Source: Haemophilus parainfluenzae (GTDB lineage: Bacteria > Pseudomonadota > Gammaproteobacteria > Enterobacterales > Pasteurellaceae). Taken from it: a stretch of 5,090 bases of DNA. Where the stretch lies: assembly GCA_018381425.1 (NCBI GenBank), contig JAGZRY010000138.1:1-5090 (forward strand). Direction: 5' to 3'. This document shows positions 1 through 5,090 of the stretch, piece by piece; position 1 is the first letter of the stretch, and each line of letters opens with the position of its first letter. A model generated the notes under the pieces. It did not search any database and had not been told where the DNA came from. It saw only the letters and a list, made by a program, of their open reading frames with translations. The position numbers and the translations under genes were made by a program.

Positions 1-1647
1 ATCTAATGGCAATTCAAGAGTTGAATCCTCAATAAAATCACCTAAATGTGAATCATCGTCATCACCGATTGGGGTTTCCATAGAAATAGGTTCTTTCGCA
101 ATTTTAAGCACTTTACGAATTTTATCTTCTGGCATGCCCATGCGCTCAGCAAGTTCTTCCGGTGTGGCTTCACGTCCCATTTCTTGTAACATTTGACGAG
201 AAATACGATTTAATTTGTTAATCGTTTCAATCATATGAACAGGAATACGGATTGTACGTGCTTGGTCCGCAATAGAACGAGTAATGGCCTGACGAATCCA
301 CCAGGTTGCATAAGTAGAGAATTTATAACCACGACGGTATTCAAATTTATCTACCGCTTTCATCAAACCAATATTCCCTTCTTGAATTAAATCCAAGAAT
401 TGTAAACCTCGGTTGGTATATTTTTTCGCAATAGAGATCACCAAACGTAAGTTCGCTTCAACCATTTCTTTTTTCGCACGGCGTGCTTTTTGCTCACCAC
501 GAGATACCGCATCACAAATCTCACGCATTTGTTGGATGGTAAGATTGGTATTTTGCTCAATATTCGCTAAGTTATCTAAAGATAAACGGATGCGCTCTTC
601 ATATTTTGGTAAACGTTTTGCCCAAGCTTTCGTTGATTTTAATGCTTTTGCTACCCATGCATCACTGCTGCCATTAGCAATAATCAGTGCCTCAAATTCA
701 TCTTTTGGCATACCCGCAATATCAACTAATACTTTTTGTAGTTGACGCTCTTCTGAACGTACACGTTTCATCATATTCTTCATTGATAAAACAAGTACAT
801 CAAATTGTTTAGGCACTAAACGGAATTGTTTGAAGATATCTGCTAATTGAGTAATTTGCTCTTTTGCACGTTTACCACTACGTCCATGTTTTACAATAGT
901 TGCTAATGTTTTAGTATGTTGTTCTCTTAATGCTGCAAATCTTTCACGCGCTACTTCAGGATCGATGCTGTTATCTGAATCACTGTCATCAGAACTTGAG
1001 CTGCTATCGCTTTCATCTTCTTCATCGCTCTCATCATCAATGTCTGCCGAAGATTCAGCACTTTCATCTTCATCCGCAAAATTTTCATCAATGTTTACGG
1101 TATCCTCTTCAGGAACATTGGGATCCACAAAGCCTGTAATTAAATCAGCTAAACGATAATTACCCGCTTCAACTTGATCATAATTATCTAATAATTCAGT
1201 TAACGCTTCTGGGTATGCTGCAATGGCAGTTTGAACTTCATCAATCCCTTCTTCAATACGTTTTGCAATGCTGATTTCATCTTCACGGGTAAGAAGATCA
1301 ACGGTACCCATTTCACGCATATACATACGCACAGGATCGGTTGTACGACCAATTTCAGATTCCACATTGGATAAAATCTGCGTTGCTTCTTCCACTGCAT
1401 CTTCATCCGGAATCGTGTCATTCAACATCATTTCGTCACTTTCCGGTGCTTCATCAAGAACCGGAATACCCGCATCATGCTGTAAAGTCTGCAACAACTT
1501 ATCGTAATATTCCGGATCGATCACATCTTCCGGAAGTAAGTCATTAATCTCCGCATAGGTTAAATAACCTTGCGTACGACCCAATTCCATAAGCTGTTCA
1601 ATTTGTTCTGAATATTGCTCTGCGGTAGATTGTTGATTTTGTTCCAT
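1..1647 (-). CDS. rpoD: RNA polymerase sigma factor RpoD (sigma-70), C-terminal part missing
   Basis: Primary sigma factor, which directs RNA polymerase core to housekeeping promoters. The minus frame is open without a stop from ATG at 1647-1645 to base 1, giving 549 residues. Visible in order: an N-terminal region 1.1 (about 1-85), region 1.2 (about 96-128, with [16 protein letters not shown]), a non-conserved insert with an acidic/serine tract at 190-229, region 2 (about 385-470, with [40 protein letters not shown] and [17 protein letters not shown]), region 3 (about 471-530, with [20 protein letters not shown]) and the sigma finger [11 protein letters not shown] (531-541). Q453 and T456 match E. 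coli Q437 and T440, which read the -10 box. The window ends at ELPLD, about 80 residues before the expected C-terminus, so region 4 (-35 recognition) lies outside; this is a window edge, not a truncation. It is the last gene of the operon here. Its ribosome-binding site is weak (GGGAA, 5 bases before ATG). Confidence 0.98.
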   Translation of the reverse strand, partial: MEQNQQSTAEQYSEQIEQLMELGRTQGYLTYAEINDLLPEDVIDPEYYDKLLQTLQHDAGIPVLDEAPESDEMMLNDTIPDEDAVEEATQILSNVESEIGRTTDPVRMYMREMGTVDLLTREDEISIAKRIEEGIDEVQTAIAAYPEALTELLDNYDQVEAGNYRLADLITGFVDPNVPEEDTVNIDENFADEDESAESSADIDDESDEEDESDSSSSSDDSDSDNSIDPEVARERFAALREQHTKTLATIVKHGRSGKRAKEQITQLADIFKQFRLVPKQFDVLVLSMKNMMKRVRSEERQLQKVLVDIAGMPKDEFEALIIANGSSDAWVAKALKSTKAWAKRLPKYEERIRLSLDNLANIEQNTNLTIQQMREICDAVSRGEQKARRAKKEMVEANLRLVISIAKKYTNRGLQFLDLIQEGNIGLMKAVDKFEYRRGYKFSTYATWWIRQAITRSIADQARTIRIPVHMIETINKLNRISRQMLQEMGREATPEELAERMGMPEDKIRKVLKIAKEPISMETPIGDDDDSHLGDFIEDSTLELPLD

Positions 1648-1686
1648 TTTTATTCCCGTTTTGCGTTATTTTTGGAAGATAAAAGC

Positions 1687-1702
1687 CCTTGTTTTGAACA
1701 GG
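1687..1702 (-). other. weak hairpin in the dnaG-rpoD spacer
   Basis: The 69-base spacer between dnaG and rpoD holds a small imperfect stem: CCTGTT pairs with AACAAGG (minus-strand sense) with one bulged base and a three-base loop. It is followed by a U-rich stretch (GCTTTTATCTT). It is too short to be a confident terminator. In E. coli the dnaG-rpoD spacer is known as an RNA processing site (RNase E), so a structure marking a cleavage site is possible, but that is inference. Confidence 0.25.
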
Positions 1703-1716
1703 AGATTCTATCATTG

Positions 1717-3501
1717 TTATGACGGATTAACTAACTGTTTTTTCTGCTCTTCTTTTCCCTTGAGCAAATTCACTAAAATTGCTCGTTCTTGATCATTTAA
1801 GCCTTCCGCTCTTTCTTTGGCGATAAGCATTTCAATGTCACGTTCAATTGCTTGAATATTCAATCGACGATAGTTTTGAGAGAATGCATTAATGATTTCT
1901 AAGTCGTCTAATAGATGATCCCAAGAAGCCAATATTTCAAGGGGCTTGCTGAATTCTGTATCGCGAAAATATTCTAAAATTTGCCCTGTTGTAATGCCTT
2001 CTCGTTCACGGCAAAGTGCGGTCAATTTTTCGAGTAATTCGTAACCTGCCTCATGCTTTAAGGCTTGTAAACCCACATCCGAAATGCGATTCACTAATTG
2101 TGAATTCTGTAATAACAGCGAAATCACCACACGCATTGGCGTTTTCTTAATTGTTTTTTGTGGCGTTTTAGGTTTGGGTTCAGCTTTGTCTATTTGATTT
2201 GGAATTAAGCTTTCAAGCTGTGATTGATCAAAGATCCCGAGCTTTTGTGCCAACATATTTCGCAATGATAGACGCAGCATATCGCCAGGGATTTGACGAA
2301 TTAAAGGCACCGCTAGGGCTACTAGCTTGCCTCGCCCTTCTTGCGTTGAAAAATCCACCTGTGGACTTAAATGTGCAAATAAGAATTCCGTGAGAGACTG
2401 AGCTTGCTCAATATATTCTTCAAACTTTTCTTGACCATATTGACGAATATAAGTATCCGGATCTTCTCCATCAGGCAGGAAAATAAACTTAATTTGTCGT
2501 CCGTCTTCCAGATAAGGTAAGGCGTTTTCAAGTGCGCGCCACGCGGCATCACACCCTGCTCTATCACCATCGTAGCAGCAAATGACTTGCTCCGTTGAAC
2601 GGAACAATAATTGAATTTGCTCCGAGGTCGTCGATGTCCCAAGAGAAGCTACCGCATAATTCACACCAAATTGCGCCAACGCCACCACGTCCATGTAGCC
2701 TTCAACCACTAATAGTTTTTCTGGCTCATCATTGATTTGTAAGGCTTCATACAAGCCATAAAGTTCATTACCTTTATGGTATGTAATGGTTTCGGGTGAG
2801 TTCAAATATTTAGGCTTTTCATCTGTTAAAACACGTCCACCAAAGGCAACCGTACGACCACGTTTATCCCGAATCGGAAACATAATGCGATTACGGAATT
2901 TATCGTACACATTGCCACGATCATTGCGAGAAAGCATGCCTAGATCAAATAGCTTTTTCTGTTCTTCTCGATTTTTACCGAATTGACGCAACACCGTATC
3001 CATCGCATTGGGTACATAACCAATTTGAAAACGAGCAATAATTTCTGGCGATAAACCACGTTGCTGAAGATAGCTTTGAGCAGGAATATTTAGCGGGAGT
3101 TGAGCTTGATAAAACGACGCAATCTCTTGCATCAAATCATATAAATTACGTTTTGTCTGATAGCTCACATCCGGTTTACTGCCGAATTGATTTGGGCGTT
3201 TTTCATAAGGCACTTCAAGTCCTGCCGAAGCGGCAAGTTCTTCAACGGCTTCAACAAATTCTAATTTGTCATAATCCATTAAAAATGAAATGGCATTGCC
3301 TTTCGCACCGCAACCAAAACAATAATAGAATTGTTTTTTTTCACTTACCGTGAAAGAGGGTGTTTTTTCGTGATGAAACGGACAACAAGCTTGATAATCT
3401 CGTCCCGCTTTTTTGAGTTTCACGCGTGCATTAATCACATCGACGATATTCGATTTTGTGAGCAGATCATCAATAAATTGGCGTGGAATAGAGCCTTTCA
3501 T
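1717..3501 (-). CDS. dnaG: DNA primase DnaG
   Basis: Bacterial primase; it makes the short RNA primers for lagging-strand synthesis and is recruited to the fork by the DnaB helicase. Complete at 594 residues (E. coli about 581). The N-terminal CHC2 zinc domain (1-100) has C40, H43, C61 and C64, at the same numbers as in E. coli. The catalytic core includes KFRNRIMFPI (201-210) and KYLNSPET (231-238). The TOPRIM fold (about 260-345) has its conserved Glu in VVEGYMDV (E267) and metal-binding acidic residues in YDGDRAG (D311, D313) and DGEDPD (344-349). A Pro/Lys-rich linker (about 438-455) joins the helical C-terminal DnaB-binding domain (about 456-594). The start ATG has AAGGAGG seven bases upstream. 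It is the middle gene of the operon, with 136 bases to rpsU and 69 to rpoD. All key residues seem present, so it should be active. Confidence 0.98.
   Translation of the reverse strand: MKGSIPRQFIDDLLTKSNIVDVINARVKLKKAGRDYQACCPFHHEKTPSFTVSEKKQFYYCFGCGAKGNAISFLMDYDKLEFVEAVEELAASAGLEVPYEKRPNQFGSKPDVSYQTKRNLYDLMQEIASFYQAQLPLNIPAQSYLQQRGLSPEIIARFQIGYVPNAMDTVLRQFGKNREEQKKLFDLGMLSRNDRGNVYDKFRNRIMFPIRDKRGRTVAFGGRVLTDEKPKYLNSPETITYHKGNELYGLYEALQINDEPEKLLVVEGYMDVVALAQFGVNYAVASLGTSTTSEQIQLLFRSTEQVICCYDGDRAGCDAAWRALENALPYLEDGRQIKFIFLPDGEDPDTYIRQYGQEKFEEYIEQAQSLTEFLFAHLSPQVDFSTQEGRGKLVALAVPLIRQIPGDMLRLSLRNMLAQKLGIFDQSQLESLIPNQIDKAEPKPKTPQKTIKKTPMRVVISLLLQNSQLVNRISDVGLQALKHEAGYELLEKLTALCREREGITTGQILEYFRDTEFSKPLEILASWDHLLDDLEIINAFSQNYRRLNIQAIERDIEMLIAKERAEGLNDQERAILVNLLKGKEEQKKQLVNPS
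1912..1941 (-). promoter_or_regulatory. candidate sigma-32 (heat-shock) promoter for rpoD inside dnaG
   Basis: Read on the minus strand, CCCTTGAAA contains a perfect sigma-32 -35 element CTTGAAA (1941-1935). After 15 bases comes ATCATCTA (1919-1912), which matches the CCCATNTA -10 element at C, A, T, T and A. The expected transcript start near 1905 is about 260 bases before the rpoD ATG. E. coli has its rpoD heat-shock promoter (Phs) at the same place in dnaG, in codons for a similar peptide (LEKLSMWDD there, LEILASWDH here), as I recall it. Part of the match may therefore reflect protein conservation. Confidence 0.55.
2014..2022 (+). repeat. DNA uptake signal sequence, Hin type, inside dnaG
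   Basis: Exact 9-base core AAGTGCGGT on the plus strand, followed by the A/T-rich tract (AATTTTT) typical of the extended Pasteurellaceae uptake signal. It is read in the dnaG frame as codons ACC GCA CTT (T494-A495-L496), in the variable DnaB-binding domain, where such a sequence is tolerated. In natural transformation these sites mark DNA for preferred uptake. Confidence 0.9.
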
Positions 3502-3508
3502 TGCCTTG

Positions 3509-3515
3509 CCTCCTT
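3509..3515 (-). promoter_or_regulatory. strong ribosome-binding site of dnaG
   Basis: AAGGAGG on the minus strand, seven bases before the dnaG ATG, is a near-perfect match to the 16S anti-Shine-Dalgarno sequence. It fixes the start codon. It is much stronger than the site before rpoD (GGGAA), which is notable because primase is the scarce product of this operon in E. coli. Confidence 0.85.
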
Positions 3516-3528
3516 GAATATGATGCGA

Positions 3529-3537
3529 AAGTGCGGT
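3529..3537 (+). repeat. DNA uptake signal sequence, Hin type, in the rpsU-dnaG spacer
   Basis: Exact core AAGTGCGGT followed by TGATTTT, six bases, then C and TTTTTT. This fits the extended uptake-signal pattern with two A/T-rich tracts one helical turn apart, with a single mismatch (C where a purine is usual). It lies between the hairpin at 3577-3607 and the dnaG ribosome-binding site. It is a single copy, not the inverted pair that often forms terminators in this family. Confidence 0.92.
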
Positions 3538-3576
3538 TGATTTTGCGTGACTTTTTTCGATGAGTTTAAAGCAACA

Positions 3577-3607
3577 AAACCGTGATACCCAAAAGGTTTC
3601 ACGGTTT
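3577..3607 (-). terminator. intrinsic, probably leaky, terminator after rpsU
   Basis: The arms AAACCGTGA and TCACGGTTT form a perfect 9-base-pair stem. It is extended after a T-T mismatch by three more pairs (ACC/GGT) around a five-base loop. On the minus strand it is followed by TGTTGCTTT, a U-tract broken by G and C, so read-through to dnaG and rpoD is likely. It starts 30 bases after the rpsU stop, where E. coli has terminator T1, which reduces dnaG expression relative to rpsU. Confidence 0.8.
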
Positions 3608-3637
3608 GTCTTAACTCGAGTTAGAAAATACTACAAA

Positions 3638-3853
3638 TTAGTATAAACGGGTATTGCGCGCGTTTTCGCGAGCATTACGTTTAGCGTGACGTTTAGCAAG
3701 CGTTGCTTTTTCACGTTTACGGATTGTAGTTGGTTTTTCATAGAATTCACGAGCGCGAACTTCTGCTAAAATACCAGCTTTTTCGCAAGAGCGTTTGAAA
3801 CGACGTAAAGCTACGTCAAATGATTCGTTTTCACGTACTTTAATTACAGGCAT
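3638..3853 (-). CDS. rpsU: 30S ribosomal protein bS21
   Basis: Small, very basic protein of the 30S platform, near the 3' end of 16S rRNA and the anti-Shine-Dalgarno, needed for efficient initiation on natural mRNAs. Complete at 71 residues, the same length as E. coli bS21 and nearly identical to it by eye: [18 protein letters not shown], then [18 protein letters not shown], and the Arg/Lys/Ala-rich tail ending ARNTRLY. The start is supported by AGGTGA (3866-3861), seven bases before ATG. It is the first gene of the operon, transcribed from the divergent region at 3854-4070 and followed by a hairpin terminator, so most transcripts should stop after it. Confidence 0.98.
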   Translation of the reverse strand: MPVIKVRENESFDVALRRFKRSCEKAGILAEVRAREFYEKPTTIRKREKATLAKRHAKRNARENARNTRLY

Positions 3854-3906
3854 AAGCCAATCACCTCAATGAGTTTAATTTAATTGCAATTTTAAATTTT
3901 TATTAC

Positions 3907-3922
3907 TGCCGAATGAACGGCA
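3907..3922 (-). other. hairpin in the rpsU leader
   Basis: TGCCG and CGGCA form a perfect 5-base-pair, G+C-rich stem with a six-base loop in an otherwise A/T-rich leader, about 55 bases before the rpsU ATG and inside the transcript predicted from the promoter at 3941-3969. It is not followed by a U-tract on the minus strand (GTAATAAAAA), so it is not a terminator. It could stabilise the mRNA or take part in control by a ribosomal protein; neither is shown. Confidence 0.35.
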
Positions 3923-3940
3923 AATTCAATAAAGGACGCA

Positions 3941-3969
3941 ATTCTAATCGATCTTCCCCGCAAAAGCAA
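3941..3969 (-). promoter_or_regulatory. candidate sigma-70 promoter of the rpsU-dnaG-rpoD operon
   Basis: On the minus strand the -35 box TTGCTT (3969-3964) and the -10 box TAGAAT (3946-3941, five of six consensus bases) are separated by the ideal 17 bases. The start of transcription would be near 3934, giving a leader of about 80 bases before rpsU. A weaker alternative further down is TAAAAT (3894-3889) with a poor -35 box TTCATT, also at 17 bases. Confidence 0.5.
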
Positions 3970-3980
3970 AGGAAAGATCG
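3949..3980. promoter_or_regulatory. inverted repeat around the operon promoter -35 box
   Basis: The arms CGATCTT (3949-3955) and AAGATCG (3974-3980) are perfect 7-base complements separated by 18 bases; CC/GG inside them can extend the pairing past one bulged A. One arm lies in the spacer between the predicted -10 and -35 boxes and the other just upstream of the -35 box. This layout would suit a repressor operator. I do not recognise the site as belonging to a known regulator, and a chance occurrence is possible. Confidence 0.35.
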
Positions 3981-4032
3981 CCTATTTGCTGAAAATTTGG
4001 CGTTTGAACTGGTTTAAGCGGGCTAAACAAGG

Positions 4033-4038
4033 TAAAAT
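4033..4038 (+). promoter_or_regulatory. tentative -10 box for tsaD
   Basis: TAAAAT matches the sigma-70 -10 consensus at five of six bases and lies 32 bases before the tsaD ATG. No good -35 box is at the right distance: TGGTTT at 4010-4015 is poor, and TTGAAC at 4004-4009 is 23 bases away. The tsaD promoter is therefore only tentatively placed, but it must lie in or near this 217-base divergent region. Confidence 0.25.
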
Positions 4039-4070
4039 CTTTGCCAATTTTTTAATAAAATGAGAAGAAA

Positions 4071-5090
4071 ATGCGTATTTTAGGGATCGAAACCTCCTGT
4101 GATGAAACAGGCGTCGCGATTTATGATGAAGACAAAGGCTTAATTGCCAATCAGCTCTACACGCAAATAGCCTTACATGCGGATTACGGCGGTGTGGTGC
4201 CTGAACTGGCTTCCCGCGATCACATTCGCAAAACGGCACCATTAATTAAAGCCGCATTAGAAGAAGCCAATTTAACCGCTGATCAAATTGATGGTATCGC
4301 CTATACAAGTGGCCCAGGTTTAGTGGGCGCATTATTAGTGGGTGCAACGATCGCGCGTTCACTGGCTTATGCCTGGAATGTGCCCGCTATTGGCGTACAC
4401 CACATGGAAGGTCATCTACTTGCGCCAATGCTTGATGAAAATCGACCGCACTTTCCATTCATTGCCCTCTTAGTTTCAGGTGGACACACTCAATTAGTGC
4501 GCGTTGATGGTGTAGGTAAATATGAAGTCATTGGCGAATCCATTGATGATGCTGCAGGTGAAGCCTTTGATAAAACCGCGAAATTATTAGGGTTAGATTA
4601 CCCTGGCGGTGCAGCACTTTCACGTTTAGCCGAAAAAGGATTGCCAGATCGTTTTGTGTTTCCACGTCCAATGACAGATCGACCAGGCCTTGATTTTAGC
4701 TTTTCAGGTTTAAAAACCTCAGCGGCTAACACCATTAATCAGGCGCTCAAACAAGAAGGCGAATTAACCGAACAAACCAAAGCAGATATTGCATTTGCTT
4801 TCCAAGATTCCGTCGTGGATACGCTCGCAATCAAATGTAAACGTGCCTTAAAAGAAACCGGCTATAAGCGTTTAGTGATTGCTGGTGGGGTGAGTGCAAA
4901 CAAAAAATTACGTGAAACCCTTGGCACTATGATGAAAAATCTTGGTGGTGAAGTGTTTTATCCACAGCCTCAATTTTGTACCGATAATGGAGCCATGATT
5001 GCCTATACGGGCTTTTTACGCTTAAAACAAGGTCAGCATAGCGATCTCGCCATTGATGTTAAACCTCGTTGGGCAATGACTGAACTCCCT
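4071..5090 (+). CDS. tsaD: tRNA N6-threonylcarbamoyladenosine synthase subunit TsaD, last codons missing
   Basis: Catalytic subunit (Kae1/Qri7/YgjD family) that, with TsaB and TsaE, transfers the threonylcarbamoyl group made by TsaC to A37 of tRNAs reading ANN codons. Old annotations call it O-sialoglycoprotein endopeptidase (Gcp), a role not supported for the bacterial enzyme. 340 residues are visible and no stop is reached; E. coli TsaD has 337, so only about two codons and the stop should be missing. The ASKHA nucleotide-binding fold begins with [19 protein letters not shown]. Metal ligands are H111 and H115 in HHMEGH, and D305 in [10 protein letters not shown] (E. coli D300). LVSGGHTQL (134-142), [19 protein letters not shown] (156-174) and AGGVSAN (271-277) are further family motifs. 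The start is set by homology and a weak GAGAAG upstream. It is divergent from rpsU, an arrangement I recall as conserved from E. coli to Haemophilus. Confidence 0.98.
   Translation, partial: MRILGIETSCDETGVAIYDEDKGLIANQLYTQIALHADYGGVVPELASRDHIRKTAPLIKAALEEANLTADQIDGIAYTSGPGLVGALLVGATIARSLAYAWNVPAIGVHHMEGHLLAPMLDENRPHFPFIALLVSGGHTQLVRVDGVGKYEVIGESIDDAAGEAFDKTAKLLGLDYPGGAALSRLAEKGLPDRFVFPRPMTDRPGLDFSFSGLKTSAANTINQALKQEGELTEQTKADIAFAFQDSVVDTLAIKCKRALKETGYKRLVIAGGVSANKKLRETLGTMMKNLGGEVFYPQPQFCTDNGAMIAYTGFLRLKQGQHSDLAIDVKPRWAMTELP
4445..4453 (-). repeat. DNA uptake signal sequence, Hin type, inside tsaD
   Basis: ACCGCACTT on the plus strand is the exact complement of the AAGTGCGGT core. Read on the minus strand it continues with CGATTTT, the usual A/T-rich flank. 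It falls within codons R125 to F128 of tsaD (NRPHFPF), a surface-type variable stretch just before the conserved [13 protein letters not shown] segment. Confidence 0.9.

Noticed and set aside
413..745. Plus-strand open frame of 110 codons
   Set aside because: It lies wholly opposite conserved rpoD (sigma region 2 and upstream); its product has no recognisable motif and there is no ribosome-binding site. Antisense shadow.
989..1003. Possible simple-sequence (phase-variable) repeat behind the five serines of RpoD
   Set aside because: The codons are mixed and there is no tandem nucleotide repeat, so slippage is not expected.
965..1159. Plus-strand open frame encoding a serine-rich peptide
   Set aside because: It is the complement of the Asp/Ser-rich tract of RpoD; the repeated codons produce serines on the other strand as well. 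No start signal.
1200..1547. Short open frames on both strands within rpoD
   Set aside because: All overlap the well-conserved RpoD region 1 coding frame and show no homology or start signals.
2367..2642. Minus-strand open frame of 91 codons within dnaG
   Set aside because: An alternative frame of the same strand as the DnaG TOPRIM region; the DnaG frame carries all the motifs.
3331..3540. Plus-strand open frame running past the dnaG start
   Set aside because: Antisense to the DnaG zinc-binding domain and the dnaG ribosome-binding site; no recognisable product.
3854..4070. LexA box, as known upstream of E. coli rpsU
   Set aside because: No CTGT-N8-ACAG-like site is visible in the divergent region.
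3982..4242. Minus-strand open frame of 86 codons upstream of rpsU
   Set aside because: Most of it is opposite the conserved N-terminus of TsaD; its product has no recognisable features, so it is not an extra operon gene.
1..5090. tRNA or rRNA genes, insertion sequences, CRISPR arrays, phage or defence genes
   Set aside because: Genes and short explained spacers fill the window; no gap exceeds 217 bases and no such element was recognised.

Overview
The window holds the macromolecular synthesis operon of a gammaproteobacterium: rpsU (ribosomal protein bS21), dnaG (primase) and rpoD (housekeeping sigma-70), all on the minus strand in the order rpsU > dnaG > rpoD. A divergent tsaD gene (formerly gcp/ygjD, tRNA t6A synthesis) lies on the plus strand. 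Both end genes are cut by the window: rpoD loses its last part (region 4) at base 1, and tsaD loses only its last few codons at base 5090.

The organism is very probably a member of the Pasteurellaceae, of the Haemophilus/Aggregatibacter/Pasteurella type. Three exact copies of the 9-base Hin-type DNA uptake signal (AAGTGCGGT or its complement) are present at 2014-2022, 3529-3537 and 4445-4453. The DNA is A+T-rich, and the proteins look like close relatives of the E. coli ones. The inferred full length of RpoD, by alignment from memory to E. coli, is about 629 residues, which fits Haemophilus.

Layout: 1-1647 rpoD (minus, 3' end missing); 1648-1716 short spacer with a weak hairpin; 1717-3501 dnaG (minus, complete) with a good sigma-32-type promoter candidate inside its 3' end at 1912-1941; 3502-3637 spacer with a strong dnaG ribosome-binding site, an uptake signal and a hairpin that looks like a leaky terminator; 3638-3853 rpsU (minus, complete); 3854-4070 divergent control region with a sigma-70 promoter candidate for the operon, an inverted repeat around its -35 box, and a leader hairpin; 4071-5090 tsaD (plus, nearly complete).

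The three operon genes start translation (bS21), replication (primase) and transcription (sigma-70), and their products are needed in very different amounts. The sequence shows how differential expression could be achieved: a partial terminator after rpsU, an extra internal promoter before rpoD, and ribosome-binding sites of different strength. TsaD acts in tRNA modification, so it too serves translation. This is a conserved core-genome locus. I found no mobile element, CRISPR array, defence gene or undescribed system; the points worth checking are regulatory.
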